Of a DNA stretch of 64,000 nucleotides, positions 42,322-50,227 are shown piece after piece. Position 1 is the first letter of the stretch. The number at the start of each line of letters is the position of its first letter. The position numbers and the translations under genes were made by a program. The DNA comes from Eutrophocola salsuginis (GTDB lineage Bacteria > Pseudomonadota > Gammaproteobacteria > Pseudomonadales > Pseudohongiellaceae): NCBI GenBank assembly GCA_038147195.1, contig JAYQTB010000004.1:620001-684000 (forward strand). Direction: 5' to 3'. Under the pieces are notes generated by a model. The model was not told the DNA's origin. It did no database searches and worked only from the letters and a program-made list of their open reading frames with translations.

Positions 42322-43500
42322 TTACGGTCGCGGGCCGCCACCACTTTTCCTGAAGGACGAATTCGGTGTGCCGCTGAAGCAGTTAAGCATCCAGGGAAAT
42401 TCGTTAATGATGTAGTAACCGTAGACGCCATCGACTGTCATGCCGTTGCACTCATCGAGATCACCGACACCCTCCACGTATTCATAATCATCGCGATAGG
42501 TGCCATCGTACTGGCCGCCCGGGTTGCCATTGCCAGAGGGGCGACTGCCGGCTTTCAGCCGGTAACTGCTTTCCGCCTGCCTGACCACACCATTGTCATC
42601 GAAATAGGAGCCGAAGATGGGAAAACCGTCCGCGGCAAAACCCACTACGGGAGATTCGACGGCTGTATCAAAATCGAAGAGCGCCCTAGGGTTGCCATGA
42701 TAGTGATAAGCCCCATTAGGCTGGGTGTGAGCGTTGTGTGTGTCGGTACCGAATTGGTTTTTCGGTGACATGGGATCGAAACGCCAGGGTTGGTTGATGT
42801 CGTTGCAGCCAATCTTATCATCGGCTACTCCGTAGCAGGCTGCTGCAAAGATATCGACCTTTACGCCATTGAGCAGCACCGCGTTATCCCAATCGAGGGT
42901 TAGCTGGCTAGCAGTCGATGCGAATTGCGGACTGGCGGGCACCTGGTAATTGTTGCTTACAGCGCTGACCGGAGTGGCAAAACTGCCGCCTTCGCCCATG
43001 TCATGGTTGGGAATGTTGTTGGAACTGAATGTACAAAAGCCGTTGTCGGCACTGATGGTGAGATTACCATCGAAACTCAGACTGCGGCTGACATCGCTGA
43101 CGGATGAAATATAGTCTCCAGCATAATCTACACAATTTCCGCTCCTATCAGTGAGGATCAGGTCGGTAAGGTCGATGATTTCGCCGGGTGCAGGTTTATC
43201 GTCTTCTGGAGTGATGAAATCGAAGATGTTACCCACATATAAGATGCCTTCGCCCAACGCCTTGCTGTAAACATAGACACCACCTGCAAGCACGCCCAGA
43301 TAGGTGTTGGTGCCCGGGTAATAACGCACTAGGTAGTTCTTGTAAGGTACGGTTTCCTGTCCAGCAGGGGAGAAGTATTTCGAATATCTCAATTCGGCAT
43401 AGTCAAAGAAGCGGTTGGCATCACCCAGTTCGTCAGCGGCTGCCATGTGGGCGGTGATTGACATGGCCAGACCTGTATAGGCCTTTAGCAATACTTTCAT
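42322..43500 (-). CDS. Exported YHYH-domain protein
   Basis: Start chosen at ATG 43500, giving 392 residues and a signal peptide ending near AHMAAA. The N-terminal 90 residues (ANRFFDYAELRYSKYFSPAG, then YKNYLVRYYPGTNTYLGV) form a small repeat seen in many secreted proteobacterial proteins. The C-terminal half is the YHYH domain: NGAYHYHGNP, FAADGFPIFGSY, DECNGM and YGYYIINEFPWMLNCFSG. Function is unknown, but histidines and cysteines suggest metal binding. It lies 62 bases downstream of the IorB-like gene on the same strand, possibly in one transcript. Confidence 0.85.
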   Translation of the reverse strand: MKVLLKAYTGLAMSITAHMAAADELGDANRFFDYAELRYSKYFSPAGQETVPYKNYLVRYYPGTNTYLGVLAGGVYVYSKALGEGILYVGNIFDFITPEDDKPAPGEIIDLTDLILTDRSGNCVDYAGDYISSVSDVSRSLSFDGNLTISADNGFCTFSSNNIPNHDMGEGGSFATPVSAVSNNYQVPASPQFASTASQLTLDWDNAVLLNGVKVDIFAAACYGVADDKIGCNDINQPWRFDPMSPKNQFGTDTHNAHTQPNGAYHYHGNPRALFDFDTAVESPVVGFAADGFPIFGSYFDDNGVVRQAESSYRLKAGSRPSGNGNPGGQYDGTYRDDYEYVEGVGDLDECNGMTVDGVYGYYIINEFPWMLNCFSGTPNSSFRKSGGGPRP

Positions 43501-43562
43501 AGCATGATTCTGCGCTAATTTTTTTTCACTATTAAACGTGTCTGACCTCAATTAGTTTACAA

Positions 43563-45770
43563 TCATGCGAGTGCGGCAAGCACGCGTTCCCGAGTAAAGG
43601 GATACATGGTCATGCGCCTTCCCGTTGCATCGAAGAATGCGTTGGCGATCGCCGCAGCGGCTGCGGCCATGACTTCCTCGCCCGCGCCCGAGGAAGGTTC
43701 GTTCAGGCGTTGCACGATGACGGGAGTCACTTCCGGGCAGCGGTCGAACCGGATAATCGGGTAGGTGGACCAGTCCAGTGAGGTTACGCCGGTGTCGTTG
43801 AAAGTGATCTCCTCGAGCAGCATGCGGCTTGCCGTCTGCACCAGCTGCCCAATGATCTGGTTTTCTACATTTGCGGTATTAACTACCAGGCCGGCATCGA
43901 TCGCCCCGTACAGATGGAGGATATTTACCTCGCCGGTCGCGGTGTTCACCTCGATCTCGGCCACGGCGCCACCCCACGAGGCTAGGTGTGTACCGACACC
44001 GATGCCACGGCCATGCACTATCGAACCTCGCGAGTCGTTGGCCGTATTTGCGCGGCGGGGTTGCCAGTTGGCGGCTTCGGCTGCGGCATTTAGCACACCC
44101 AGCCAGTGATATTCGCTGATGTTCTGTTGCCGAAACTGCCAGGGGTCCATGCCGAGCTGCCATGCAAGATCATCGATGGCTTGTTCGGAGATAAAGGAAA
44201 AGGAGAGGTCTAGCGGCGAACGCAGCCAGGCACCCTTGAGGTAATCGAGGCCGTCCACGTGGTGGTTGACCAGTTTACGGTTGGGAGCATCATACATGCC
44301 GCCCAGGGTGCGCGGGTTGAGCTGCATTGCGGGGAAGGGCGGCCATTCCGAGGCCGGTATTCCCGATGCCGTTTGCGCCGTGGTTTCGACCAGGCTCCAG
44401 TGGTGCTGCCAGCCTTCGTATTCATAGCTGACCAGCTTGCCACCTGCGTCTGCGGATACCCGCGCCTTGCCGACGTGGGCAGGGCCATAAGTATCCCAGC
44501 CATGCTCATCCCAGCGCATGAACTGAACGCGTACTGGTCGTCCTGCGAGCTGCGACATCAGCGCCGCGGCCTGGGCGGCATCATCCCAGCAGCTGTGACC
44601 AAAGGTGCCGGCGCCTTCATGGTATTGCACTCTCACCTGTTCCGTTTCCAGACCAAGCATTGTGGCGACACTGGTGCGGGTGTTGTAGATATCCTGCGAA
44701 GAACACAATACGAGCGCGCCGTCCTCGCGGACATCAGCCAGTGCACAGTTTGGCGCGAAGGGCACATGCGCCTGGTAAGGGCCCGTGCCTTCGAACGAGG
44801 AGACTACATGGGCGGTATTTGCCGCACTGACATCTCCTTCATCGATAGCCACACGGTCACTGATCGGACCAGCTACCATCTTGGCGAACTGTCCGTCATG
44901 ACCGGGCAGGTTGCGTGGCCGGTCCCAGGTCACATCGAGTTGCTGGGCGGCCTTCACGGCATCCCATTCGCGTTCCGCTACGACACCAATGAAGTCGCCC
45001 TGGCGCAGGATTCGCGCACCGCGTATGTGGGCGATGGAGTTGGTATCGATGCTTTCCACCTTTACGCCATCACGATAGGCGCCCTGGCCTCGGGGGCGGA
45101 CGATGCGTCCATGCAGCATGTTCGGCAGGCGCTGATGCTGGATATGGCGATACTCGCCTCGGACTTTCAGGGGAATATCGTTTCGGGGCATCGGCTTGGC
45201 TACCACCTTGTACGTGGATGGATCCTTGACCGGGGCGTTGCCGGTGATGGCGAGGTTGAACCGGCGATTGCCAATCAGGTCCCCATACGTTACCGAAGCA
45301 TTAGCCGCATTCACGACACCGTTTTCCACATTCAGCTTTGCAACGGGAACACCAAGTTGATCGGCTGCCATGGCCAGCAGCGCCTGGCGGGCTTCGGCAG
45401 CGGCCCGTTGTACCTGGGGACGCCCAACTCGGATAGCCGAACTAGAATAAGTGCCACCCTGATTTGGGGTCAGGTGTGTGTCCTGGCCAGTTGTCCTGAT
45501 TTGTGACATGGACATGTCAAGTTCCTCGGCGGCGACCTGTAGCAGAGCGGTGGACGCGCCCTGACCTAATTCGACAAACCCGATAAAAACCGTGGCTGTG
45601 TTGTCCTCGTGAATTGCAATCCAACTGTCGATCTGTTGTGCATCGGGTGGACCTGCCTGTAACAGGTCAGTGGACTGTGCCAGTGCCGGTATGCTGAAGT
45701 TGACAACAAGTGCCCCACCGGCTTTCAAGAAGTCCCGGCGGTTGAGGGGTAAGTCATTGGTCTGCTTCAT
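43563..45770 (-). CDS. Molybdopterin-binding subunit of an IorB-like aldehyde/isoquinoline oxidoreductase
   Basis: A 735-residue large subunit with a twin-arginine signal, NRRDFLKAGGALVV, so it is exported folded to the periplasm. The xanthine-oxidase-type motifs include GFVELGQGASTALLQVAAEE and the catalytic Glu loop GAGEEVMAAAAAAIANAFFDATG near the C-terminus. The overall domain order fits the IorB/membrane aldehyde dehydrogenase subfamily, which has fused Moco domains. Its start overlaps the 2Fe-2S subunit gene by 4 bases. No FAD subunit or cytochrome is adjacent, as in iorAB operons. Substrates of relatives are N-heterocycles or aldehydes. Confidence 0.9.
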   Translation of the reverse strand: MKQTNDLPLNRRDFLKAGGALVVNFSIPALAQSTDLLQAGPPDAQQIDSWIAIHEDNTATVFIGFVELGQGASTALLQVAAEELDMSMSQIRTTGQDTHLTPNQGGTYSSSAIRVGRPQVQRAAAEARQALLAMAADQLGVPVAKLNVENGVVNAANASVTYGDLIGNRRFNLAITGNAPVKDPSTYKVVAKPMPRNDIPLKVRGEYRHIQHQRLPNMLHGRIVRPRGQGAYRDGVKVESIDTNSIAHIRGARILRQGDFIGVVAEREWDAVKAAQQLDVTWDRPRNLPGHDGQFAKMVAGPISDRVAIDEGDVSAANTAHVVSSFEGTGPYQAHVPFAPNCALADVREDGALVLCSSQDIYNTRTSVATMLGLETEQVRVQYHEGAGTFGHSCWDDAAQAAALMSQLAGRPVRVQFMRWDEHGWDTYGPAHVGKARVSADAGGKLVSYEYEGWQHHWSLVETTAQTASGIPASEWPPFPAMQLNPRTLGGMYDAPNRKLVNHHVDGLDYLKGAWLRSPLDLSFSFISEQAIDDLAWQLGMDPWQFRQQNISEYHWLGVLNAAAEAANWQPRRANTANDSRGSIVHGRGIGVGTHLASWGGAVAEIEVNTATGEVNILHLYGAIDAGLVVNTANVENQIIGQLVQTASRMLLEEITFNDTGVTSLDWSTYPIIRFDRCPEVTPVIVQRLNEPSSGAGEEVMAAAAAAIANAFFDATGRRMTMYPFTRERVLAALA

Positions 45771-46294
45771 GCGCGTTCCTCCCCGGATTGTGCTTCAGTG
45801 GTTTTGGCAGCGGCAATGACCTCGGCGGCACGATGGATGGCACTGATGATCCTGGGGTATGTGCCGCAGCGGCAGAGATGACCACGCATGGCCGACCGTA
45901 TCTCATCGTCATCCGGCGAGGGGTTTTTCAACAATAGTTCTATTCCCTTGATGATGATTCCGTTATAGCAGTAACCGCACTGCAGGGCCTGTTCCTCGAT
46001 GAGCGCATCCTGCAGAGGTGTCGTTGTCATGGCCTGCTGTCCGGTCTCGGCGGCGTAGAAACTGGCGATGCCTTCCAGGGTGGTGATTTTTTTACCGGAG
46101 AGGATGGATACCGGCGTGACACAGGCGCGGGTCTCGACTCCGTCGACAAGGACAGAACACGATCCGCACTGCGCAAGTCCACAGCCAAAGCGTGGACCGA
46201 GCAATTGCAGTTCATCGGTCAGAACATACAACAGAGGCGTGTCATCGTCTGCGGTTGTTCTGATGGTGGCATTGTTGATAGTGAGTTCGGCCAT
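45767..46294 (-). CDS. 2Fe-2S subunit (IorA-like) of the molybdenum hydroxylase
   Basis: A 175-residue small subunit with two 2Fe-2S clusters. A plant-type ferredoxin fold has FGCGLAQCGSCSVLVDG at about 37-52. The C-terminal helical cluster has ALQCGYCYNGIIIKG and the terminal CRCGTYPRI. It passes electrons from the Moco of the partner subunit. The next gene's start overlaps its stop by 4 bases. It lacks its own export signal, as usual for this pair, and would be carried by the Tat signal of the large subunit. Confidence 0.93.
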   Translation of the reverse strand: MAELTINNATIRTTADDDTPLLYVLTDELQLLGPRFGCGLAQCGSCSVLVDGVETRACVTPVSILSGKKITTLEGIASFYAAETGQQAMTTTPLQDALIEEQALQCGYCYNGIIIKGIELLLKNPSPDDDEIRSAMRGHLCRCGTYPRIISAIHRAAEVIAAAKTTEAQSGEERA

Positions 46295-46419
46295 GATGTT
46301 CCCCTTTAATGGTATTCCAGGAATACTACTGTGAAAGGGCAGTTACTGCATCTGTGGTCGGTACAGGTCTTTTTCAAAGACTAAACAGGACGAAAAAGGC
46401 TGTGACAATCACGCCGCAC

Positions 46420-46749
46420 TCAGGGAAGAAGGAAGCTGGGCACGGACATGTTCGAGGAGGTCGCATCCCGCGGCCAGGCAAGAAAGTATCGGATGATTTC
46501 TTTCAGTAGGTTGGAGCCCACCCCTTGCTGACGGTGGTTCTGGGATATCTCTCTCATCCTGAGTTCATGAGCTTCAATACCCTCACGATCGAACATGTCC
46601 TTGCTGTTGGCGGAGCGATTGCTGGTGTGGATTTTTTTCAGCCGGGCATAACCGAATGGCGCCGCGTGGTTATATACCCGGAATAGAAGTTTCTCTCCGG
46701 CTTCCGGCAGTGGCACAATGCTGATGTGCTCAGACTGGGCGGGTAGCAA
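46420..46749 (-). CDS. GNAT-like acetyltransferase, short or truncated
   Basis: A 109-residue ORF with a TTG start at 46749. The motif-A region ELRMREISQNHRQQGVGSNLL matches the GNAT acetyl-CoA loop (R/QxxGxG/A), preceded by beta-strand GYARLKKI. The C-terminus ends soon after the following helix, so motif B is missing, which suggests truncation or degeneration. A downstream internal start is possible. It borders a very AT-rich tract (46750-46870) and lies 125 bases upstream of the IorA-like gene. Substrate unknown. Confidence 0.5.
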   Translation of the reverse strand: MLPAQSEHISIVPLPEAGEKLLFRVYNHAAPFGYARLKKIHTSNRSANSKDMFDREGIEAHELRMREISQNHRQQGVGSNLLKEIIRYFLAWPRDATSSNMSVPSFLLP

Positions 46750-46871
46750 CTATCAAATATATCTATATATATTATTAATTATCAATACTATATAAACAAT
46801 ACATAAAGTAAATTATTACAGTTGAAGCATTCCTATAATCCGTTTCAATATAAATCCGAACTCAAAAATTC
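46750..46871 (+). promoter_or_regulatory. AT-rich promoter region upstream of rsmJ
   Basis: A 120-base tract of about 80 % A+T, far from the window average, with many TATA-like steps. A consensus -10, TATAAT, is at 46834-46839; the -35 is weak (attatt around 46812). It separates the divergent GNAT-like ORF and rsmJ. UP-element-like activity is possible. No gene is seen in it. Confidence 0.45.
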
Positions 46872-47651
46872 ATGCAGGTGATCTTGCAAAATTGTGACGC
46901 AGTCGACATTTCCTGGGTCCACGAATTTTTGGAAATCAACGGCTTAAGCGAATTTGCTGAGGTCGTCGATGTACCTGAAAATCACGAAGGCCTAGTCCTG
47001 AAAGCTGCCACTGACGGTCTTTTCCTGTTCGCCGCCTCTGACCAGAAGACATTGCCGACTCGGGTCGATTTCCTGGCTGGTAGCCTCCGACATCGCCTGG
47101 CGACCTCTACTCGCCACGACGGCTTGCCTAAGGCTGTTGGACTGGACAAAACCAGGGGCACGTTGCAGGTGCTCGATGCCACCGCGGGTATGGGCATCGA
47201 CGCCTACCAGTTGGCTGCCATGGGATGCTGGGTCACACTGCTGGAAAAGTCGCCGGTCATGGCTGTACTGCTGGCAGACGGCCTCCGCCGGGGGAGACTG
47301 AATGGGAATGCCGACATTCGAGACGCCCTGGGCAGGATGAACCTGCAAGTCAGTGATGCACACGACTGGCTGGCGCACCTTCAGCCCGATCAGCGCCCAG
47401 ACGTGATCTGTCTCGATCCCATGTTCCCGCCGCGTCAGAAATCAGCCAGGGTGAAAAAAGATATGGCGCTGATGCAGCGAATGCTGCCGCCGAATGAGGA
47501 TATCGATGTTTTGCTCAAACTTGCGCGCCGGCAGGCGAAAAAGCGGGTGGTTCTGAAACGTCCGGGCAAGGCGAATAAAAAGGCCATACCGAAGCCGGAT
47601 TTCCAGGTGCCGGGCAAGGCCTGCCATTTCCAGGTGTTCCTATGTAATTAG
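46872..47651 (+). CDS. rsmJ: 16S rRNA (guanine-N2-)-methyltransferase
   Basis: A 259-residue SAM-dependent methyltransferase that modifies G1516 of 16S rRNA. The SAM motif is VLDATAGMGIDAYQLAAMG (family VLDATAGLGRDAFVLA), followed by the LLEKSPVMAVLLADGLRRG stretch. The catalytic LDPMFPPRQKSARVKKDM matches the family's LDPMFPHKQKSAxVKKEM. It is somewhat extended at the N-terminus compared with E. coli RsmJ (250). It converges on dapE with 6 bases between stops. Confidence 0.95.
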   Translation: MQVILQNCDAVDISWVHEFLEINGLSEFAEVVDVPENHEGLVLKAATDGLFLFAASDQKTLPTRVDFLAGSLRHRLATSTRHDGLPKAVGLDKTRGTLQVLDATAGMGIDAYQLAAMGCWVTLLEKSPVMAVLLADGLRRGRLNGNADIRDALGRMNLQVSDAHDWLAHLQPDQRPDVICLDPMFPPRQKSARVKKDMALMQRMLPPNEDIDVLLKLARRQAKKRVVLKRPGKANKKAIPKPDFQVPGKACHFQVFLCN

Positions 47652-47657
47652 AGGAGG

Positions 47658-48785
47658 CTACTTCAGCAGCGTGCCGAGTGCAGTCTCATAAATGATGGTC
47701 AGGGCATCGAGATCAGCGAGCGCGACACATTCATTGGCCTTATGAATGGTACGGTTGCATGGGCCCACCTCCACCACCTGTGCCCCGGTCGGGGCGATGA
47801 ATCGGCCGTCACTGGTGCCACCGCTTGTCGATAACTGCGTTGTAATCCCTGTGACCGACTTGACGGCCGTGCTTACAGCTTCTGTCAGCACACCTACTTC
47901 AGTAATGAATGGATCGCCGGACAATTGCCATTCCACGGTGTAGTCATCATAGTAGGTATTAAAGATTGCTTCGGTTGTTGCTTTCAGGGATTCGGCGGTT
48001 TGCTCCGAGGAAAAACGGAAATTGAACAGCACGTGCATCTGGCCGGGAATGACATTGTTGGTGCCTTCCCCCGCGTGGATGTTGGAAATCTGGAAGCTGG
48101 TGGGCGGAAAATAGCGGTTGCCATTATCCCAGGTCATTGCGCTCAGCTCGGCCAGTGCGGGCAAGAACCGGTGGACCGGATTGTTGGCGAGGTTTGGGTA
48201 GGCCACGTGTCCCTCGGTGCCGTGCACCGTGAGTGTACCGTTGAGCGACCCCCGACGACCGTTGCGTATCACATCGCCCAGCGCATCGCTGCTGGAAGGT
48301 TCGCCCACGATACAGTAATCGATCGACTCGCCCCTGGCCTGCAGGGTCTCCATAACTCGCCTGGTGCCGTCCACCGCGATGCTTTCCTCGTCGCTGGTGA
48401 CCAGGAAGGCAATGCTCCCGTTGTGATCCGGGTTGGCGGCAACAAAACGTTCACAGGCCGTAACCATGGCGGCAAGACTGCCTTTCATATCGGCGGCGCC
48501 GCGACCGTACAGGTAGCCGTCGCGAACCTCGGGAACGAACGGATCCGATTCCCACTGCTGTGCGTTTCCAGGTGGTACCACGTCGGTATGCCCGGCAAAG
48601 CACACAAGCGGTTGTCCGTTACCGCGCCGTGCCCATAAGTTGGACACCTGGCCGAAGGGCAGGTGTTCCACCGTGAAACCGATTTTTTCCAGGTGGGCGG
48701 CCATGACCTCCTGGCAGCCGCCATCATCGGGACTGACGGAGTGTCGCCCGATCAGGTCGATGCTAAGGTCCAGGGTTGCCGACAT
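47658..48785 (-). CDS. dapE: Succinyl-diaminopimelate desuccinylase
   Basis: Start chosen at ATG 48785 (MSATLDLSIDLIGRHSV), giving 375 residues as in E. coli. An M20 dinuclear zinc peptidase: CFAGHTDVVPPG and SDEESIAVDG hold metal ligands and the catalytic Glu; GRGAADMKGS is another signature. It hydrolyses N-succinyl-LL-2,6-diaminopimelate to LL-DAP and succinate in the lysine and peptidoglycan pathway. dapD lies 17 bases upstream on the same strand, so both act in one operon. Confidence 0.97.
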   Translation of the reverse strand: MSATLDLSIDLIGRHSVSPDDGGCQEVMAAHLEKIGFTVEHLPFGQVSNLWARRGNGQPLVCFAGHTDVVPPGNAQQWESDPFVPEVRDGYLYGRGAADMKGSLAAMVTACERFVAANPDHNGSIAFLVTSDEESIAVDGTRRVMETLQARGESIDYCIVGEPSSSDALGDVIRNGRRGSLNGTLTVHGTEGHVAYPNLANNPVHRFLPALAELSAMTWDNGNRYFPPTSFQISNIHAGEGTNNVIPGQMHVLFNFRFSSEQTAESLKATTEAIFNTYYDDYTVEWQLSGDPFITEVGVLTEAVSTAVKSVTGITTQLSTSGGTSDGRFIAPTGAQVVEVGPCNRTIHKANECVALADLDALTIIYETALGTLLK

Positions 48786-48802
48786 GTGAGTATTCCTGTC
48801 GC

Positions 48803-49819
48803 TCAGTTGTGGCTGTGAAGCTCGGCGTTCAGTTCCACCTTGGAGCGGTTTGTGCGGCACTCCACGATACCGGTCTGCGAGTTACGCAGAAACAACATGT
48901 CGTTCTTATTTGCCAGGTCCCTGGCCTTGACCACGTCCACCGGGTTCAGCTCGCTGTCCATAACGGTCACCTTGGTGCCGGCGCTGACATATAGGCCTGA
49001 TTCGATGGTGCAGCGGTCACCCAGGGGAAAACCGAGCCCGGCATTGGCGCCGATAAGGCAGTCCTCGCCCACGGAGATCACTTCCTTGCCACCACCGGAG
49101 AGTGTGCCCATGATGCTGCAGCCGCCACCCAGGTCGCTATTGTTGCCGACGAAGACGCCGGCGGAAATGCGGCCCTCGACCATGGCAGTGCCGGCAGTGC
49201 CGGCATTAAAGTTGACGAAGCCCTCATGCATGATCGTCGTGCCCTCGCCGATATAGGCACCAAGACGTACGCGGGCGGTATCGGCGATACGTACACCTTT
49301 CGGCACTACGTAGTTGGTCATCTTCGGGAACTTGTCGACAGAGAATACTTCCAGATTCTCACCGGCCAGGCGAGCCTGCATATGGCGATGGGCTAGTTCA
49401 TCGATGGCGATAGCGCCCTGGCTGGTCCAGGCGACGTTGGGTAGGGCGGCAAAAATGCCATCTAAGTTGATGCCATGGGGTTTGACCATCCGGTGTGACA
49501 ACAGGTGCAGCTTGAGGTAGGCCTCGGGCACGCTGCCGGGTTTGTCATCGGTATCGAGTATAACGGCGACCAGCGGTCTCTTGGTGGTTTGAAGTTGCTC
49601 CAGCAGCAGTTTCAGATTTTTGTCGGACACGCCGGCGGCACAGGTGGATGCCTGCACTGGTGTCATTTCCAGGGCCTGGTTGCCTCCAGCATAGGAAAGG
49701 GTCTCCAGAACCGGGGCGACAAGAGCCGGGTCAGGATTCAATATGGGTTCGGGGTAGTAAACCTCGAGCCAGTTACCGGCACTGTCTTTGGTGCCGACAC
49801 CAATGGCAAAACTCAACAT
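48803..49819 (-). CDS. dapD: Tetrahydrodipicolinate N-succinyltransferase (long form)
   Basis: Start chosen at ATG 49819 with AGGGA about 9 bases upstream; 338 residues. The protein carries left-handed beta-helix hexapeptide repeats (IADTARVRLGAYIGEGTTIM, then CSIMGTLSGGG), like the Pseudomonas-type DapD, which is longer than the E. coli enzyme (274). It transfers succinyl from succinyl-CoA to tetrahydrodipicolinate, the step before aminotransfer and DapE. yffB ends the upstream side, 42 bases from the start. Confidence 0.95.
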   Translation of the reverse strand: MLSFAIGVGTKDSAGNWLEVYYPEPILNPDPALVAPVLETLSYAGGNQALEMTPVQASTCAAGVSDKNLKLLLEQLQTTKRPLVAVILDTDDKPGSVPEAYLKLHLLSHRMVKPHGINLDGIFAALPNVAWTSQGAIAIDELAHRHMQARLAGENLEVFSVDKFPKMTNYVVPKGVRIADTARVRLGAYIGEGTTIMHEGFVNFNAGTAGTAMVEGRISAGVFVGNNSDLGGGCSIMGTLSGGGKEVISVGEDCLIGANAGLGFPLGDRCTIESGLYVSAGTKVTVMDSELNPVDVVKARDLANKNDMLFLRNSQTGIVECRTNRSKVELNAELHSHN

Positions 49820-49861
49820 CTGTGATTGTCCCTTATTTACAGCCAATCTAAAGGACACGAA

Positions 49862-50203
49862 TTATAGCAGGCTTTTCCAGGCAGGCTCATCAAAGCCCAG
49901 CAGCAGCTTGTTGCCGGTGACCAGAACCGGGCGCTTAATCATGGAAGGGTGTTCCACCATCAGTGTGATGGCCCGGGCGGGGGTGACATCCTGTTTTTGG
50001 GCACCATCGAGTTTACGCCAGGTGGTGCCGCGGGTGTTGAGCAGGGCTTCATGGCCGATCCTGTCACACCAAGATTCGAGTGTCTGCTTGTCGATGCCGG
50101 CTTTCTTGTAATCGTGAAAGTTGTAGGCTATGCCATGGTTGTCGAGCCATTTCCGGGCCTTCTTCACGGTGTCGCAATTGGGAATGCCATAGAGAGTGTT
50201 CAT
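49862..50203 (-). CDS. yffB: ArsC/Spx-type protein (YffB-like)
   Basis: A 113-residue thioredoxin-fold protein starting MNTLYGIPNCDTVKKARKWL; the single active-site Cys10 in NCDT and the following RPVLV stretch mark YffB. It has one cysteine instead of the CX5R site typical of phosphatase-type arsenate reductases, and a glutathione-dependent reductase role has been suggested for relatives. It lies next to dapD, as in Pseudomonas, with glnD 24 bases upstream. Confidence 0.92.
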   Translation of the reverse strand: MNTLYGIPNCDTVKKARKWLDNHGIAYNFHDYKKAGIDKQTLESWCDRIGHEALLNTRGTTWRKLDGAQKQDVTPARAITLMVEHPSMIKRPVLVTGNKLLLGFDEPAWKSLL

Positions 50204-50227
50204 GTCTGTTGCCCTGGTGTGTTTGGA

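Noticed and set aside
44259..45506. 415-codon plus-strand ORF opposite the IorB-like gene
   Set aside because: The minus strand encodes a full Moco subunit with clear motifs; the antisense ORF resembles no family and reflects codon bias.
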